A stretch of DNA of 22,815 nt from Enterocloster asparagiformis (GTDB lineage Bacteria > Bacillota > Clostridia > Lachnospirales > Lachnospiraceae), in NCBI GenBank assembly GCA_018380885.1, contig JAGZSY010000049.1, forward strand, positions 1 through 22,815, in the 5' to 3' direction. The notes beneath the pieces are model-generated. The model saw nothing but the letters and a program-made list of their open reading frames with translations. It had not been told where the DNA came from and made no database searches. Below, one piece after another: positions 6,570 through 13,208 of this stretch; positions within the stretch are counted from its first letter, which is position 1, and every line of letters begins with the position of its first letter. The position numbers and the translations under genes were made by a program.

Positions 6570-7193
6570 ATGAATCGGGAAGAAAAGAACAAGCAGACCA
6601 GAAAGCGGATAATGGATAGCGCTCTGCGCGAGTTTGCCCGGCAGGGATATGGGGCCAGCTCAATTAACGCGGTCTGCGGCGCCGAGGGGATATCAAAAGG
6701 GATTATTTACCACTATTTTGAGACAAAGGATGATTTGTATTTGGCTTGTGTGGAGGAATGCTTTCATGAGCTGACGAAGTTTTTGCGGGAGGGCATGGCG
6801 CAGGAAAACCAGGGGGCGGAGGAGCGGCTGGAGCGGTATTTCGGTATCAGAATGGAGTTTTTCCGGAGATACCCGTTATATCAGCGCATATTCTGCGATG
6901 CCGTGGTTATGCCCCCGGTCCATTTGAAAGCTGCCGTGGAAGAGAGAAAGGCGGAATTTGACGCGCTCAATATTGAGATTCTGCTGCAGATTCTGGCAGA
7001 GTTGAAGCTGCGTCCGGAGATTACTCGCTGGGATGCAGTGGATATCTTTCTTCAGTATCAGGATTTTATGAACGCCAGGTACCAGATGGCCGGCGCGGAG
7101 CAGGTTGACATCCAGACCCACGAGTATGACTGTCACCGGGCGCTGGAGATTTTGCTCTACGGGGTGGCGGAAAGAAAGGGGGAGTGGAAATGA
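6570..7193 (+). CDS. TetR-family transcriptional repressor
   Basis: This 207-residue protein has the TetR N-terminal DNA-binding domain: RKRIMDSALREFARQGYGAS, then a helix-turn-helix around 33-52 ending in the hallmark GIIYHYFETKDDLY. The remaining ~150 residues are the variable ligand-binding domain, rich in aromatic residues. ATG 6570 was chosen because GGAG (6557-6560) lies 9 nt upstream. The TTG at 6555 overlaps that site and the operator. The stop TGA overlaps the ATG of the MATE gene, so repressor and pump are cotranscribed and translationally coupled. By analogy with such pairs it probably represses its own operon and is released by a substrate of the pump. Confidence 0.92.
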   Translation: MNREEKNKQTRKRIMDSALREFARQGYGASSINAVCGAEGISKGIIYHYFETKDDLYLACVEECFHELTKFLREGMAQENQGAEERLERYFGIRMEFFRRYPLYQRIFCDAVVMPPVHLKAAVEERKAEFDALNIEILLQILAELKLRPEITRWDAVDIFLQYQDFMNARYQMAGAEQVDIQTHEYDCHRALEILLYGVAERKGEWK

Positions 7194-8578
7194 AGGAGAG
7201 AAATATTGGCCAGGAGAGCATACTGGGGGAGATGAAACCGTCCAGAGCCATCACCAGGCTGGCAGTTCCCGCGACTATGGCACTCCTGGCAAAGGCGGTA
7301 TATAACATTGTGGATACGGCTTATATTGGCATGCTGGGTTCAGACGTCGCTCTGGCCGCCGTAGGGGTAACACTTCCCTTGCTGCTGATTATGGTGAGTA
7401 TTGAAAATATATTTGCCGCCGGCGCTGCGGTGCTGGCCGGGCGGCAGTTGGGCGCGGGTGATCGGGAACGAGCGGGAAGGACCGTGACTACGGTGATCGG
7501 GCTCTCCATGATGATCGGCGCCGGTCTGTGCGTTGGGGGAATAATTTTTATGGAACCACTGCTAAAGGCATTCGGCGCATCACAGGCGGTGCTGCCACAG
7601 GCCAAGGAATATGCGTTCTGGATGTTTATCGCGGCACTGGCTAACCTTCCGGCTCAGAGTATGAACTGTGCGGCAAGAGCGGAGTCGTCGGTCCGCATTT
7701 CCTCCGTTGCCGTGATTACCGGAGCGGCGTTAAATGTTGTCCTGGATCCTATTTTTATGTTTGATTGGGGGCTGAACCTGGGGGTGGGCGGCGCATCCCT
7801 GGCCACCACGGTTTCGCAGTTTGCCACATGCCTGATCCTGTCCTGGTTTTACCTTGGAGGGCATTCCATTATCAAGATAAGGCCGGAATATTTTAAACCG
7901 GATTGGAAGCTGGTAAAGGAGGTTATGCTGATTGGAATTCCCACGGCCGTCATCCAGATTTGCCTGGCCGCGGCCACGTCGATGACTAACCTGGCGGCCA
8001 AGAACATGGCGGATGCAGATTTGATTATTGCCGCTTATGGGGTGGTGCAGCGGTTGATTCTCATCGGCTGCTACGCAGTAATGGGCTTTATGCAGGGATA
8101 TCAGCCGGTGGCCTCCTACTCGTTCGGAGGCGCTAAAGAGGCGCGGTTTCACGAGTCGGTACGGTTTGCTCTGCGCGCCTCCCTAATGCTCACGGTTCTG
8201 GTTGCAGCCTGTTATATTCTACTGTGCCGCCCGCTGATTGGACTGTTCAACCGCAATCCTGCGGTGATCGACTATGGCGCTAAGCTGCTGGTATCCCAAG
8301 TGGTGTTGTACCCGGCCTTTGGACTTTGCTATATGATGACAATTACATTCCAGACCATCGGAGCTTCAAGGTATGGGCTGTTTCTGTCCACGATCCGCCA
8401 AGGACTGTTTTATATTCCCTTTATTTTACTGCTGCCCCGTGAGCTGGGTGTGACCGGGATTTATCTGGCGCAGCCTGCAGCCGATATTCTGACCATAGCA
8501 GTCTGTTTGTTCTCGGTTAAGCCGATGAAGCGCATCGCATCCAACCGTATGATTTTGGAACAGGCGGCCTGTGGGTAA
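7190..8578 (+). CDS. MATE-family multidrug efflux transporter
   Basis: This 462-residue polytopic membrane protein shows MATE family features. The N-terminal helix LAVPATMALLAKAVYNIVDT precedes AYIGMLGSDVALAAVGVTLP. Later helices include the QGYQPVASYSFGGAKEARF segment near the start of the second half, and about 12 hydrophobic stretches can be counted. MATE pumps export cationic drugs and metabolites using a Na+ or H+ gradient; the coupling ion cannot be told here. ATG 7190 follows AGGGGGAG (7177-7184) and overlaps the tetR stop. The GTG at 7184 overlaps the binding site and was rejected. The gene is the effector of the repressor-pump operon. Confidence 0.93.
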   Translation: MKERNIGQESILGEMKPSRAITRLAVPATMALLAKAVYNIVDTAYIGMLGSDVALAAVGVTLPLLLIMVSIENIFAAGAAVLAGRQLGAGDRERAGRTVTTVIGLSMMIGAGLCVGGIIFMEPLLKAFGASQAVLPQAKEYAFWMFIAALANLPAQSMNCAARAESSVRISSVAVITGAALNVVLDPIFMFDWGLNLGVGGASLATTVSQFATCLILSWFYLGGHSIIKIRPEYFKPDWKLVKEVMLIGIPTAVIQICLAAATSMTNLAAKNMADADLIIAAYGVVQRLILIGCYAVMGFMQGYQPVASYSFGGAKEARFHESVRFALRASLMLTVLVAACYILLCRPLIGLFNRNPAVIDYGAKLLVSQVVLYPAFGLCYMMTITFQTIGASRYGLFLSTIRQGLFYIPFILLLPRELGVTGIYLAQPAADILTIAVCLFSVKPMKRIASNRMILEQAACG

Positions 8579-8703
8579 ATTCCCGGACCGCCGGCGCGGC
8601 AAATGTGCGGGAAGCGGTATACGCGGCCGCGGGCCTGCGGGTGACCGCCGCTATCGACGCTATAAGGGCCATAAAGCCGAAAAAATGTTTTCAGCATAAA
8701 AAT

Positions 8704-8732
8704 ATGCCGGGAAGCGGAAAACTTCCCGGCAT
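8704..8732 (-). terminator. Bidirectional hairpin terminator between MATE and nitroreductase genes
   Basis: ATGCCGGGAAG (8704-8714) pairs perfectly with CTTCCCGGCAT (8722-8732) around a 7-nt loop. Read on the minus strand it is followed by ATTTTTATG, a fair T-tract, so it mainly serves the minus-strand pair ending at 8780. On the plus strand only TTGCCGTTT follows, a poorer exit for MATE transcripts. The rest of the ~200-bp convergent gap (8579-8779) is GC-rich and shows nothing else recognisable. Confidence 0.75.
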
Positions 8733-8779
8733 TTGCCGTTTAATGCGTTTACAGCCGATCCTGCCGCTCTGGGGGCGGC

Positions 8780-9349
8780 TCAGATGAGAAGATCCTCCAG
8801 GCTGCGCTTGGGCACGTGGTGAACCTGATCCTTGTCGCGGTAATAGGTGGTGGAACCGTCGGCATTCAACGGGGCCAGCGCCACCTTTTCCAGGGGTTTG
8901 CCCAGTGCCAGCACCAGATCCAGGGAATAAGCCTGGGGATCGAGGCCCAGCGTTTCAGCCAGCTGGCTGCGGTTGAAGCTGCCGATCATACAGCCGCCGT
9001 AACCTTTTTCCACAGCGCTCAGCATGATGGTCTGGGCTGCTATGCCGTCGTCCCACTGCTTATTTTTGCCCAGAGACAGATCGCAGGCGATGACGATATA
9101 AGCGCTGGGGCGCTCCCCCTCGGCAGGTCCGTCCCAATCGGTCAGGGCCGCGGCCCACTTGACGGTGGGAAATACTTTGGCGCACTCCTGAGGCGTGTTG
9201 ATGATTTTAAATTTCAGCGCCTGGGCGTTGGCCGCGCTGGCGGTCAGCCGGGCGGTGTCCACCATGTCCAGCAGATCCTGGTCCGGGATGGTTACCTCCT
9301 GATAAAACCGGCGGTAGGAGCGGCAGCTGAGCACGAGATCCTTTAACAT
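8780..9349 (-). CDS. Nitroreductase-family flavoprotein
   Basis: This 189-residue protein looks like an FMN-dependent nitroreductase. The N-terminal SCRSYRRF (8-15) fits the phosphate-contacting RxSxRxF-type motif. AANAQALKF (~40-48) and the later AAQTIMLSAVEKGYGGCMIG (104-123) are typical flavin- and dimer-contact segments. Members reduce nitro compounds, quinones or flavins with NAD(P)H; the substrate here is unknown. The ATG at 9349 has an ideal AAAGGAGG (9357-9364) 7 nt upstream. It starts 29 bp after the DtxR-family gene and is almost certainly cotranscribed with it, so its expression may follow metal status. The terminator at 8704-8732 ends the unit. Confidence 0.9.
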   Translation of the reverse strand: MLKDLVLSCRSYRRFYQEVTIPDQDLLDMVDTARLTASAANAQALKFKIINTPQECAKVFPTVKWAAALTDWDGPAEGERPSAYIVIACDLSLGKNKQWDDGIAAQTIMLSAVEKGYGGCMIGSFNRSQLAETLGLDPQAYSLDLVLALGKPLEKVALAPLNADGSTTYYRDKDQVHHVPKRSLEDLLI

Positions 9350-9378
9350 ATGACGTCCTCCTTTCGGGCGCGGTACTT

Positions 9379-9765
9379 TTATTCCTCCGGCAGAAGCTCC
9401 TTGCCGGTCATGATGTGCTGCTTGATGGCCTCAAATGTGGAGGCGCTGAGAATGTGCTCCATGCGGCAGGCGTCCTCCACCGCTGTCTTGCGGTCAACGC
9501 CCAGATACATGAGCCAGTTGGACAGCAGCGTATGGCGCTCGTACATGGTATCGGCGATCTCCCGTCCGGCCTCCGTCAGGGTGATGTAACCGCTTCCGTC
9601 CACCAGGATATAGCCGTTCTCGCGGAGATTTTTCATGGCCACGCTGACGCTGGGCTTGGAGAATTCCAGCTCCGTGGCGATATCAATCGAGCGCACATGG
9701 GGCTTTACCTGGCTCAACATTAAGATGGTTTCCAAATAGTTTTCTGCTGATTCCTGTATCTTCAA
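9379..9765 (-). CDS. DtxR/MntR-family metal-dependent repressor
   Basis: This 128-residue regulator opens KIQESAENYLETI, the usual beginning of the family. It has a winged HTH (~22-65, with SIDIATELEFSKPSVSVAMK) and a dimerisation/metal domain. By alignment from memory to MntR and DtxR, the metal ligand positions carry N9, E12, H78, C100, E103 and H104. The C-R-M-E-H segment (100-104) resembles the C-R-W-E-H of iron-sensing DtxR, not the E-G-I-E-H of Mn-sensing MntR. It lacks the SH3-like third domain of DtxR. TTG 9765 was preferred as start because GAGAGG lies just upstream and the protein then begins as its relatives do. ATG 9792 adds nine residues but has no ribosome binding site. The gene heads the minus-strand pair with the nitroreductase. 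Confidence 0.87.
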   Translation of the reverse strand: MKIQESAENYLETILMLSQVKPHVRSIDIATELEFSKPSVSVAMKNLRENGYILVDGSGYITLTEAGREIADTMYERHTLLSNWLMYLGVDRKTAVEDACRMEHILSASTFEAIKQHIMTGKELLPEE

Positions 9766-9821
9766 AGTCCACCTCTCCCTCAAAATTAACATTCTGCGTT
9801 TCTTTCAGTGTATTATGCTCT

Positions 9822-9850
9822 AGTGTAACATATTTTTTCTAAAAGTTCAA
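9822..9850 (-). promoter_or_regulatory. Promoter of the DtxR-nitroreductase operon
   Basis: On the minus strand TTGAAC (9850-9845) and TACACT (9827-9822) are separated by 17 bp. The predicted start is ~50 nt upstream of the TTG start codon at 9765 and ~23 nt upstream of ATG 9792. It is divergent from the promoter at 9902-9930, with about 50 bp between the two -35 elements. Confidence 0.7.
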
Positions 9851-9901
9851 ATCCTGGGGAAAGAGCCGTGACAAACTTCAAGAGAAATTTAAACGATTGT
9901 A

Positions 9902-9930
9902 TTGACAGGAGGACCATAAGGTGCTAATTT
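9902..9930 (+). promoter_or_regulatory. Promoter of the FeoB-associated peptide gene
   Basis: TTGACA (9902-9907), a 17-bp spacer and TAATTT (9925-9930) form a good promoter reading toward the gene at 9984. A TATAGA at 9934-9939 is an alternative -10 without a matching -35. Confidence 0.6.
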
Positions 9931-9943
9931 AAATATAGACGAA

Positions 9944-9963
9944 AAGTTAGAAATAACTAACTT
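9944..9963 (+). promoter_or_regulatory. DtxR-like inverted repeat operator
   Basis: AAGTTAG (9944-9950) and CTAACTT (9957-9963) are perfect inverted 7-mers around AAATAA. The TTAG/CTAA half-sites recall DtxR/IdeR boxes. The site begins about 13 bp after the -10 and would cover the early transcribed region, 20 bp before the start codon. The DtxR-family protein encoded divergently next door is the natural candidate to bind it. This is inference from motif and position. Confidence 0.6.
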
Positions 9964-9983
9964 CTTTGGGAAGGAGAAATAAC

Positions 9984-10181
9984 ATGGCGTTTTTGATGGA
10001 AAATATATCTACGATTATAATCGCGCTGATCCTGGCGGGAATGGTGTATGCGGTGATCCGCAAGATGATCAGGGACAAGAAAGAGGGGAAGGGCTGCGGC
10101 TGTTCCGGCGGCTGCGCGGGCTGCGGCGGCGCCTCCATGTGCCACGGAGGGCATACGGCTGGAAAAGGAAAGCAGGCCTGA
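9984..10181 (+). CDS. FeoB-associated Cys-rich membrane protein
   Basis: This 65-residue peptide has one N-terminal membrane segment (~6-25, ISTIIIALILAGMVYAVIRK). A basic stretch and a glycine/cysteine cluster follow (C38, C40, C44, C47, C53) with nearby His54 and His57. This layout defines the FeoB-associated Cys-rich family, small proteins normally found beside the ferrous iron transporter FeoB and thought to assist iron handling at the membrane. No feoA or feoB is present here, so it is a detached copy. AAGGAG (9971-9976) lies 7 nt before the ATG. It has its own promoter and an inverted repeat resembling an iron-repressor site. Confidence 0.87.
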   Translation: MAFLMENISTIIIALILAGMVYAVIRKMIRDKKEGKGCGCSGGCAGCGGASMCHGGHTAGKGKQA

Positions 10182-10260
10182 CGCAGGAAAACCCCCTTTT
10201 CAGATCATGTCTGATATGTTAAGATAAAGGGATAACAGACAGACTGGACAGGATGAGAGA

Positions 10261-11232
10261 ATGGACTACATTGTATTGGATCTCGAATGGAACCAGAGCC
10301 CCAACGGAAAAGAGGACTCTGTGGAGCACCTTCCATTTGAAATCATAGAAATCGGCGCTGTAAAGCTGGATGGGGAATTTCGCCAGAAGAGCGAATTCCA
10401 CCGGCTGATCCGCCCACAGGTTTACAAACAGCTGCACTTTAAAATATCGGAAGTCACCCACATGGATATGGGGGAGCTGAAGCACAGGGGAAAGAACTTT
10501 AAGCAGGTGATGCGGGAGTTTTTAGACTGGTGCGGTGCGGAGTTCTGCTTTTGCACCTGGGGCTCCATGGACCTGACGGAATTACAGCGCAATATGGATT
10601 ATTTTAATATACCGATACCGTTTCCGCGGCCGCTGCTCTATTACGATGTGCAAAAGCTTTACTGCATGGAGTACGGGGACGGCAAAAACAAGCCGTCGCT
10701 GGATCAGGCGGTGCAGGAGCGCGGGATCCGCCAGGGGCGGCCGTTCCACCGGGCGCTGTCCGACGCGTTTTACACAGGCAGGGTGCTGGCGGTGATGGAT
10801 TTTGAACGGGTCCGCCCTTATATTTCCGTGGATTATTTCAGGCTGCCCCGGAATAAGGAGGAAGAAGTTTCCCTTAGGTTCCCCGACTATGCCAAGTACG
10901 TTTCCCGGCCCTTTGAGAACCGGGAGGAGGCGATGAAGGACAAGACGGTGAACGACATGGTCTGTCCCTACTGCAACCGCATGCTGCGCAAGAAGGTGCG
11001 GTGGTTTCCTTACGGCCAGAGATTCTGTTACGGCCTGGCGGCCTGCCCGGAACACGGGCTTATGCGGGGCAAGCTGCGGATCAAGAAGGCCGAGTACGGG
11101 GGAACTTACGTGGTCAAGACCATAAAGTCTGCCACCGAGGAGGAGGCGGACGCGATCATGCAGCGCAAGGAAGAGGGCCGCAGACGCCGCAGCGTCCGAA
11201 ACCATACAAAGAAGCAGAAAAATAAATCCTGA
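10261..11232 (+). CDS. DEDDh 3'-5' exonuclease with zinc-ribbon-like C-terminus
   Basis: This 323-residue protein opens with an exonuclease (RNase T/DnaQ) fold of the DEDDh type: D7 and E9 in VLDLEW, D104 in WGSMDLTEL, and H163/D168 in HRALSDAF. The overall look is that of the KapD/ERI-1-like branch, which acts on RNA or DNA 3' ends; the substrate here is unknown. Beyond ~residue 195 there is an extra region with C235-P-Y-C238, C256, C262 and H265, consistent with a zinc ribbon, followed by a very basic tail (~302-323) likely to contact nucleic acid. ATG 10261 follows AGGATGAGAG. A weak promoter (TTTTCA 10197-10202, TAAGAT 10220-10225) may lie upstream. It stands alone and ends at a bidirectional terminator. 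Confidence 0.87.
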   Translation: MDYIVLDLEWNQSPNGKEDSVEHLPFEIIEIGAVKLDGEFRQKSEFHRLIRPQVYKQLHFKISEVTHMDMGELKHRGKNFKQVMREFLDWCGAEFCFCTWGSMDLTELQRNMDYFNIPIPFPRPLLYYDVQKLYCMEYGDGKNKPSLDQAVQERGIRQGRPFHRALSDAFYTGRVLAVMDFERVRPYISVDYFRLPRNKEEEVSLRFPDYAKYVSRPFENREEAMKDKTVNDMVCPYCNRMLRKKVRWFPYGQRFCYGLAACPEHGLMRGKLRIKKAEYGGTYVVKTIKSATEEEADAIMQRKEEGRRRRSVRNHTKKQKNKS

Positions 11233-11262
11233 CAGAAGCCGTGAGGGCTTCGGTGAAGATAG

Positions 11263-11313
11263 AAAAGGCTGTTCCGCCGGCAGGTGTAAAACCTGAAGGC
11301 GGAACAGCCTTTT
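11263..11313 (+). terminator. Bidirectional terminator with nested hairpin
   Basis: AAAAGGCTGTTCCGCC (11263-11278) pairs perfectly with 11298-11313 in a 16-bp stem. T-tracts are present on both strands because the stem begins with A residues and ends with T residues. The 19-nt loop itself holds a 5-bp hairpin, CAGGT-GTAAA-ACCTG (11281-11295). It separates the exonuclease gene from the convergent response regulator gene. Confidence 0.93.
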
Positions 11314-11337
11314 TGATGAAAAACCGGACGGCTGCGC

Positions 11338-12033
11338 CTACTCCTCGCGCATGCGGTAACCCACGCCGATCTCGGTGTATATGTATTGTGGCTCAGCGGG
11401 ATTCTCCTCCAGCTTGCGGCGGATATGGGCCATGTTCACCCGGAGAATCTGGTTGTTGCTGTCCGCGTAGGGCCCCCAGATTTCATTGATGATGTAATCG
11501 TAGGTCAGCACCCGGCCGGCGTTCTGGGCCAGCAGGGATACCAGCTTGTATTCGATCTGGGTCAGATGAACGTCCTGATCCTTTACCTTCACCAGGCGTC
11601 GCTCAAAATCGATCATGAGGTCGCCCACATGATAACAGGGCTGGGATTTGGCCGCGGCGCTGTTCTGGCCGTGGCGCAGGGCCGTGCGGATGCGGGCCAT
11701 CAGCTCCGAGGTCCCGAAGGGCTTGGTCAGGTAGTCGTCCGCTCCCTGATCCAGGGCGGCAACCTTGCTCTTTTCCTGGGTGCGGGCGGAAATTACGATG
11801 ATGGGGACAGTGCTCCAGAGGCGCACTCTGCGGATTACCTCCAGGCCGTCGATATCCGGAAGGCCTAGATCCAAAAGGACCACGCTGGGCTTGGTGGACG
11901 CGATCAACGCAATTCCATCATTCCCGTTGGTTGCCGTGGAGGTAACGTAGCCGTGGGCTTCCAGAATAGTCTCGATAAAACTGCAGATGTTCTTTTCGTC
12001 CTCGATGATGATAATTGTGGATTTAGGCTCCAT
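11338..12033 (-). CDS. KdpE-type OmpR-family response regulator
   Basis: This 231-residue response regulator has a receiver domain (~5-120) with E11-D12, phospho-acceptor D55 in VVLLDLGLPD, S82 and K104. An OmpR/PhoB winged-helix domain (~135-228) follows, containing HLTQIEYKLVSLLAQNAGRV and the recognition-helix region NNQILRVNMAHIRRKLE. The sequence is of the KdpE type, which in other bacteria activates the K+-pumping ATPase kdpFABC. No kdp structural genes are in the window. ATG 12033 was chosen because GGAGAGAAG precedes it. The longer upstream frame runs inside the kinase gene. It overlaps the kinase gene by 11 nt, so the two are coupled. Confidence 0.9.
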   Translation of the reverse strand: MEPKSTIIIIEDEKNICSFIETILEAHGYVTSTATNGNDGIALIASTKPSVVLLDLGLPDIDGLEVIRRVRLWSTVPIIVISARTQEKSKVAALDQGADDYLTKPFGTSELMARIRTALRHGQNSAAAKSQPCYHVGDLMIDFERRLVKVKDQDVHLTQIEYKLVSLLAQNAGRVLTYDYIINEIWGPYADSNNQILRVNMAHIRRKLEENPAEPQYIYTEIGVGYRMREE

Positions 12034-13135
12034 AGTCTTCTCTCCAATCTGGTAATTTAAATGTGAATTCCGCGCCATCTTCGTGGTTTCCCGCGGAAAT
12101 CTGTCCGTTGTGCGCCGCGATAATCGTGCGGCAGATCGACAGGCCGATGCCCATTCCCTTGTGGGCATCCGTACCGGTACCCCGCTTGATGGTACCGCCT
12201 TCAAACAGGGTCCCCAATAGCTGGGGATCAATCCCCTTTCCGTGATCCGTTACGGTAAACGCGGCATCGGGGCCCTGGAGCGTCACGGATAGCTCGATGG
12301 GCAGATCGCTGCCTGCGTGGTAATATGCGTTCTCCAGCAGGTTGTTGATGACCTGCTCAATGAGGGTGGCGTCCATGGGAATGACGATGAATTCCTCAGG
12401 CACGGAAACCGTGACCATCGCGTTGGGAAAACGCCTGCGAAAACGCTGCACGGCTTCGGAGACAACCTCCTCCACCGGTTCCTCCGACTTTGTCACGTGT
12501 GCGACGCCGCGCTCGTCCTGGATGCGGGTGATGGAGAGCAGATTCTCCACCAGGTGCAGCAGCCAGTCCGCGTCGGAGTAAATGTTCTGCGCCATTTTCC
12601 GCCGCTCAGCCGGACTGAGATTTTCCCCGTGTTCCACCAGCGTGCTGCTGGTGCCCAGGATGGTGGTCAGAGGCGTCCGCAGATCATGGGAGATGGCGCG
12701 CAGCAGGTTGGCGCGCATCGTCTCCTTTTCCGCCTCCATCAGCATGTGGTCCTTCTCCTGGAGAAGCTGGTTCTGTTTGGCTTCATGGATGGTCATGCTG
12801 CTGACAATGATGGATATAAACGCCATTCCGATAAAGGTGATGGGGTATCCGGACAACGTGAAATCCAGCGTCATATAGGGGTAGGTGTAAGCGAAGTTTA
12901 CCCAGAAGACGCCGTACAGGGATGCCAGGATTCCCACGGTATAGCAATTTGTGGCGCGCGCGATAAAAACGATCGCCATAATAAAGATCAGCGAAATGTT
13001 GATCACATTGTTGCTGAAGTGAAATAGCACCGTGGAGATCAGGGTGGCCATGGCCAGGATGATCGCTGTGATCGGCAGTTGGCGCATTACATGACAAATA
13101 TGAGCTCCCAAGCGGAAGTCTTTTGTAGTGGACAT
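12023..13135 (-). CDS. Sensor histidine kinase, KdpD C-terminal type, lacking the KdpD/Usp input region
   Basis: This 370-residue membrane kinase resembles the C-terminal half of KdpD. It has a four-helix DUF4118 membrane region (~20-115), a coiled linker and a HisKA domain with H150 in RAISHDLRTPLTTILGTSS. The ATPase domain shows the N box (INNLLENA, 263-270), DHGKGI (297-302) and GMGIGLSIC (327-335). Full-length KdpD proteins are ~900 residues and carry an N-terminal KdpD plus universal-stress domain that is absent here. This is a truncated architecture, not a frameshift, because the gene has its own promoter and start. ATG 13135 has GGAG 9 nt upstream, while ATG 13150 has no binding site. 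It partners the response regulator that overlaps its end. Confidence 0.9.
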   Translation of the reverse strand: MSTTKDFRLGAHICHVMRQLPITAIILAMATLISTVLFHFSNNVINISLIFIMAIVFIARATNCYTVGILASLYGVFWVNFAYTYPYMTLDFTLSGYPITFIGMAFISIIVSSMTIHEAKQNQLLQEKDHMLMEAEKETMRANLLRAISHDLRTPLTTILGTSSTLVEHGENLSPAERRKMAQNIYSDADWLLHLVENLLSITRIQDERGVAHVTKSEEPVEEVVSEAVQRFRRRFPNAMVTVSVPEEFIVIPMDATLIEQVINNLLENAYYHAGSDLPIELSVTLQGPDAAFTVTDHGKGIDPQLLGTLFEGGTIKRGTGTDAHKGMGIGLSICRTIIAAHNGQISAGNHEDGAEFTFKLPDWREDYGA

Positions 13136-13173
13136 GACCGTTCGCTCCATTAAAATTCGGTATATTCAAAACC

Positions 13174-13202
13174 ATTATACTCTATTGAAAGAGCAAGTTC
13201 AA
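13174..13202 (-). promoter_or_regulatory. Promoter of the KdpD/KdpE-like operon
   Basis: On the minus strand TTGAAC (13202-13197) and a perfect TATAAT (13179-13174) are separated by 17 bp, about 40 nt upstream of the kinase start. The -35 lies within 7 bp of the end of the carboxypeptidase gene, and no terminator is visible there. Read-through from that gene is therefore also possible. Confidence 0.8.
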
Positions 13203-13208
13203 TGAAAA

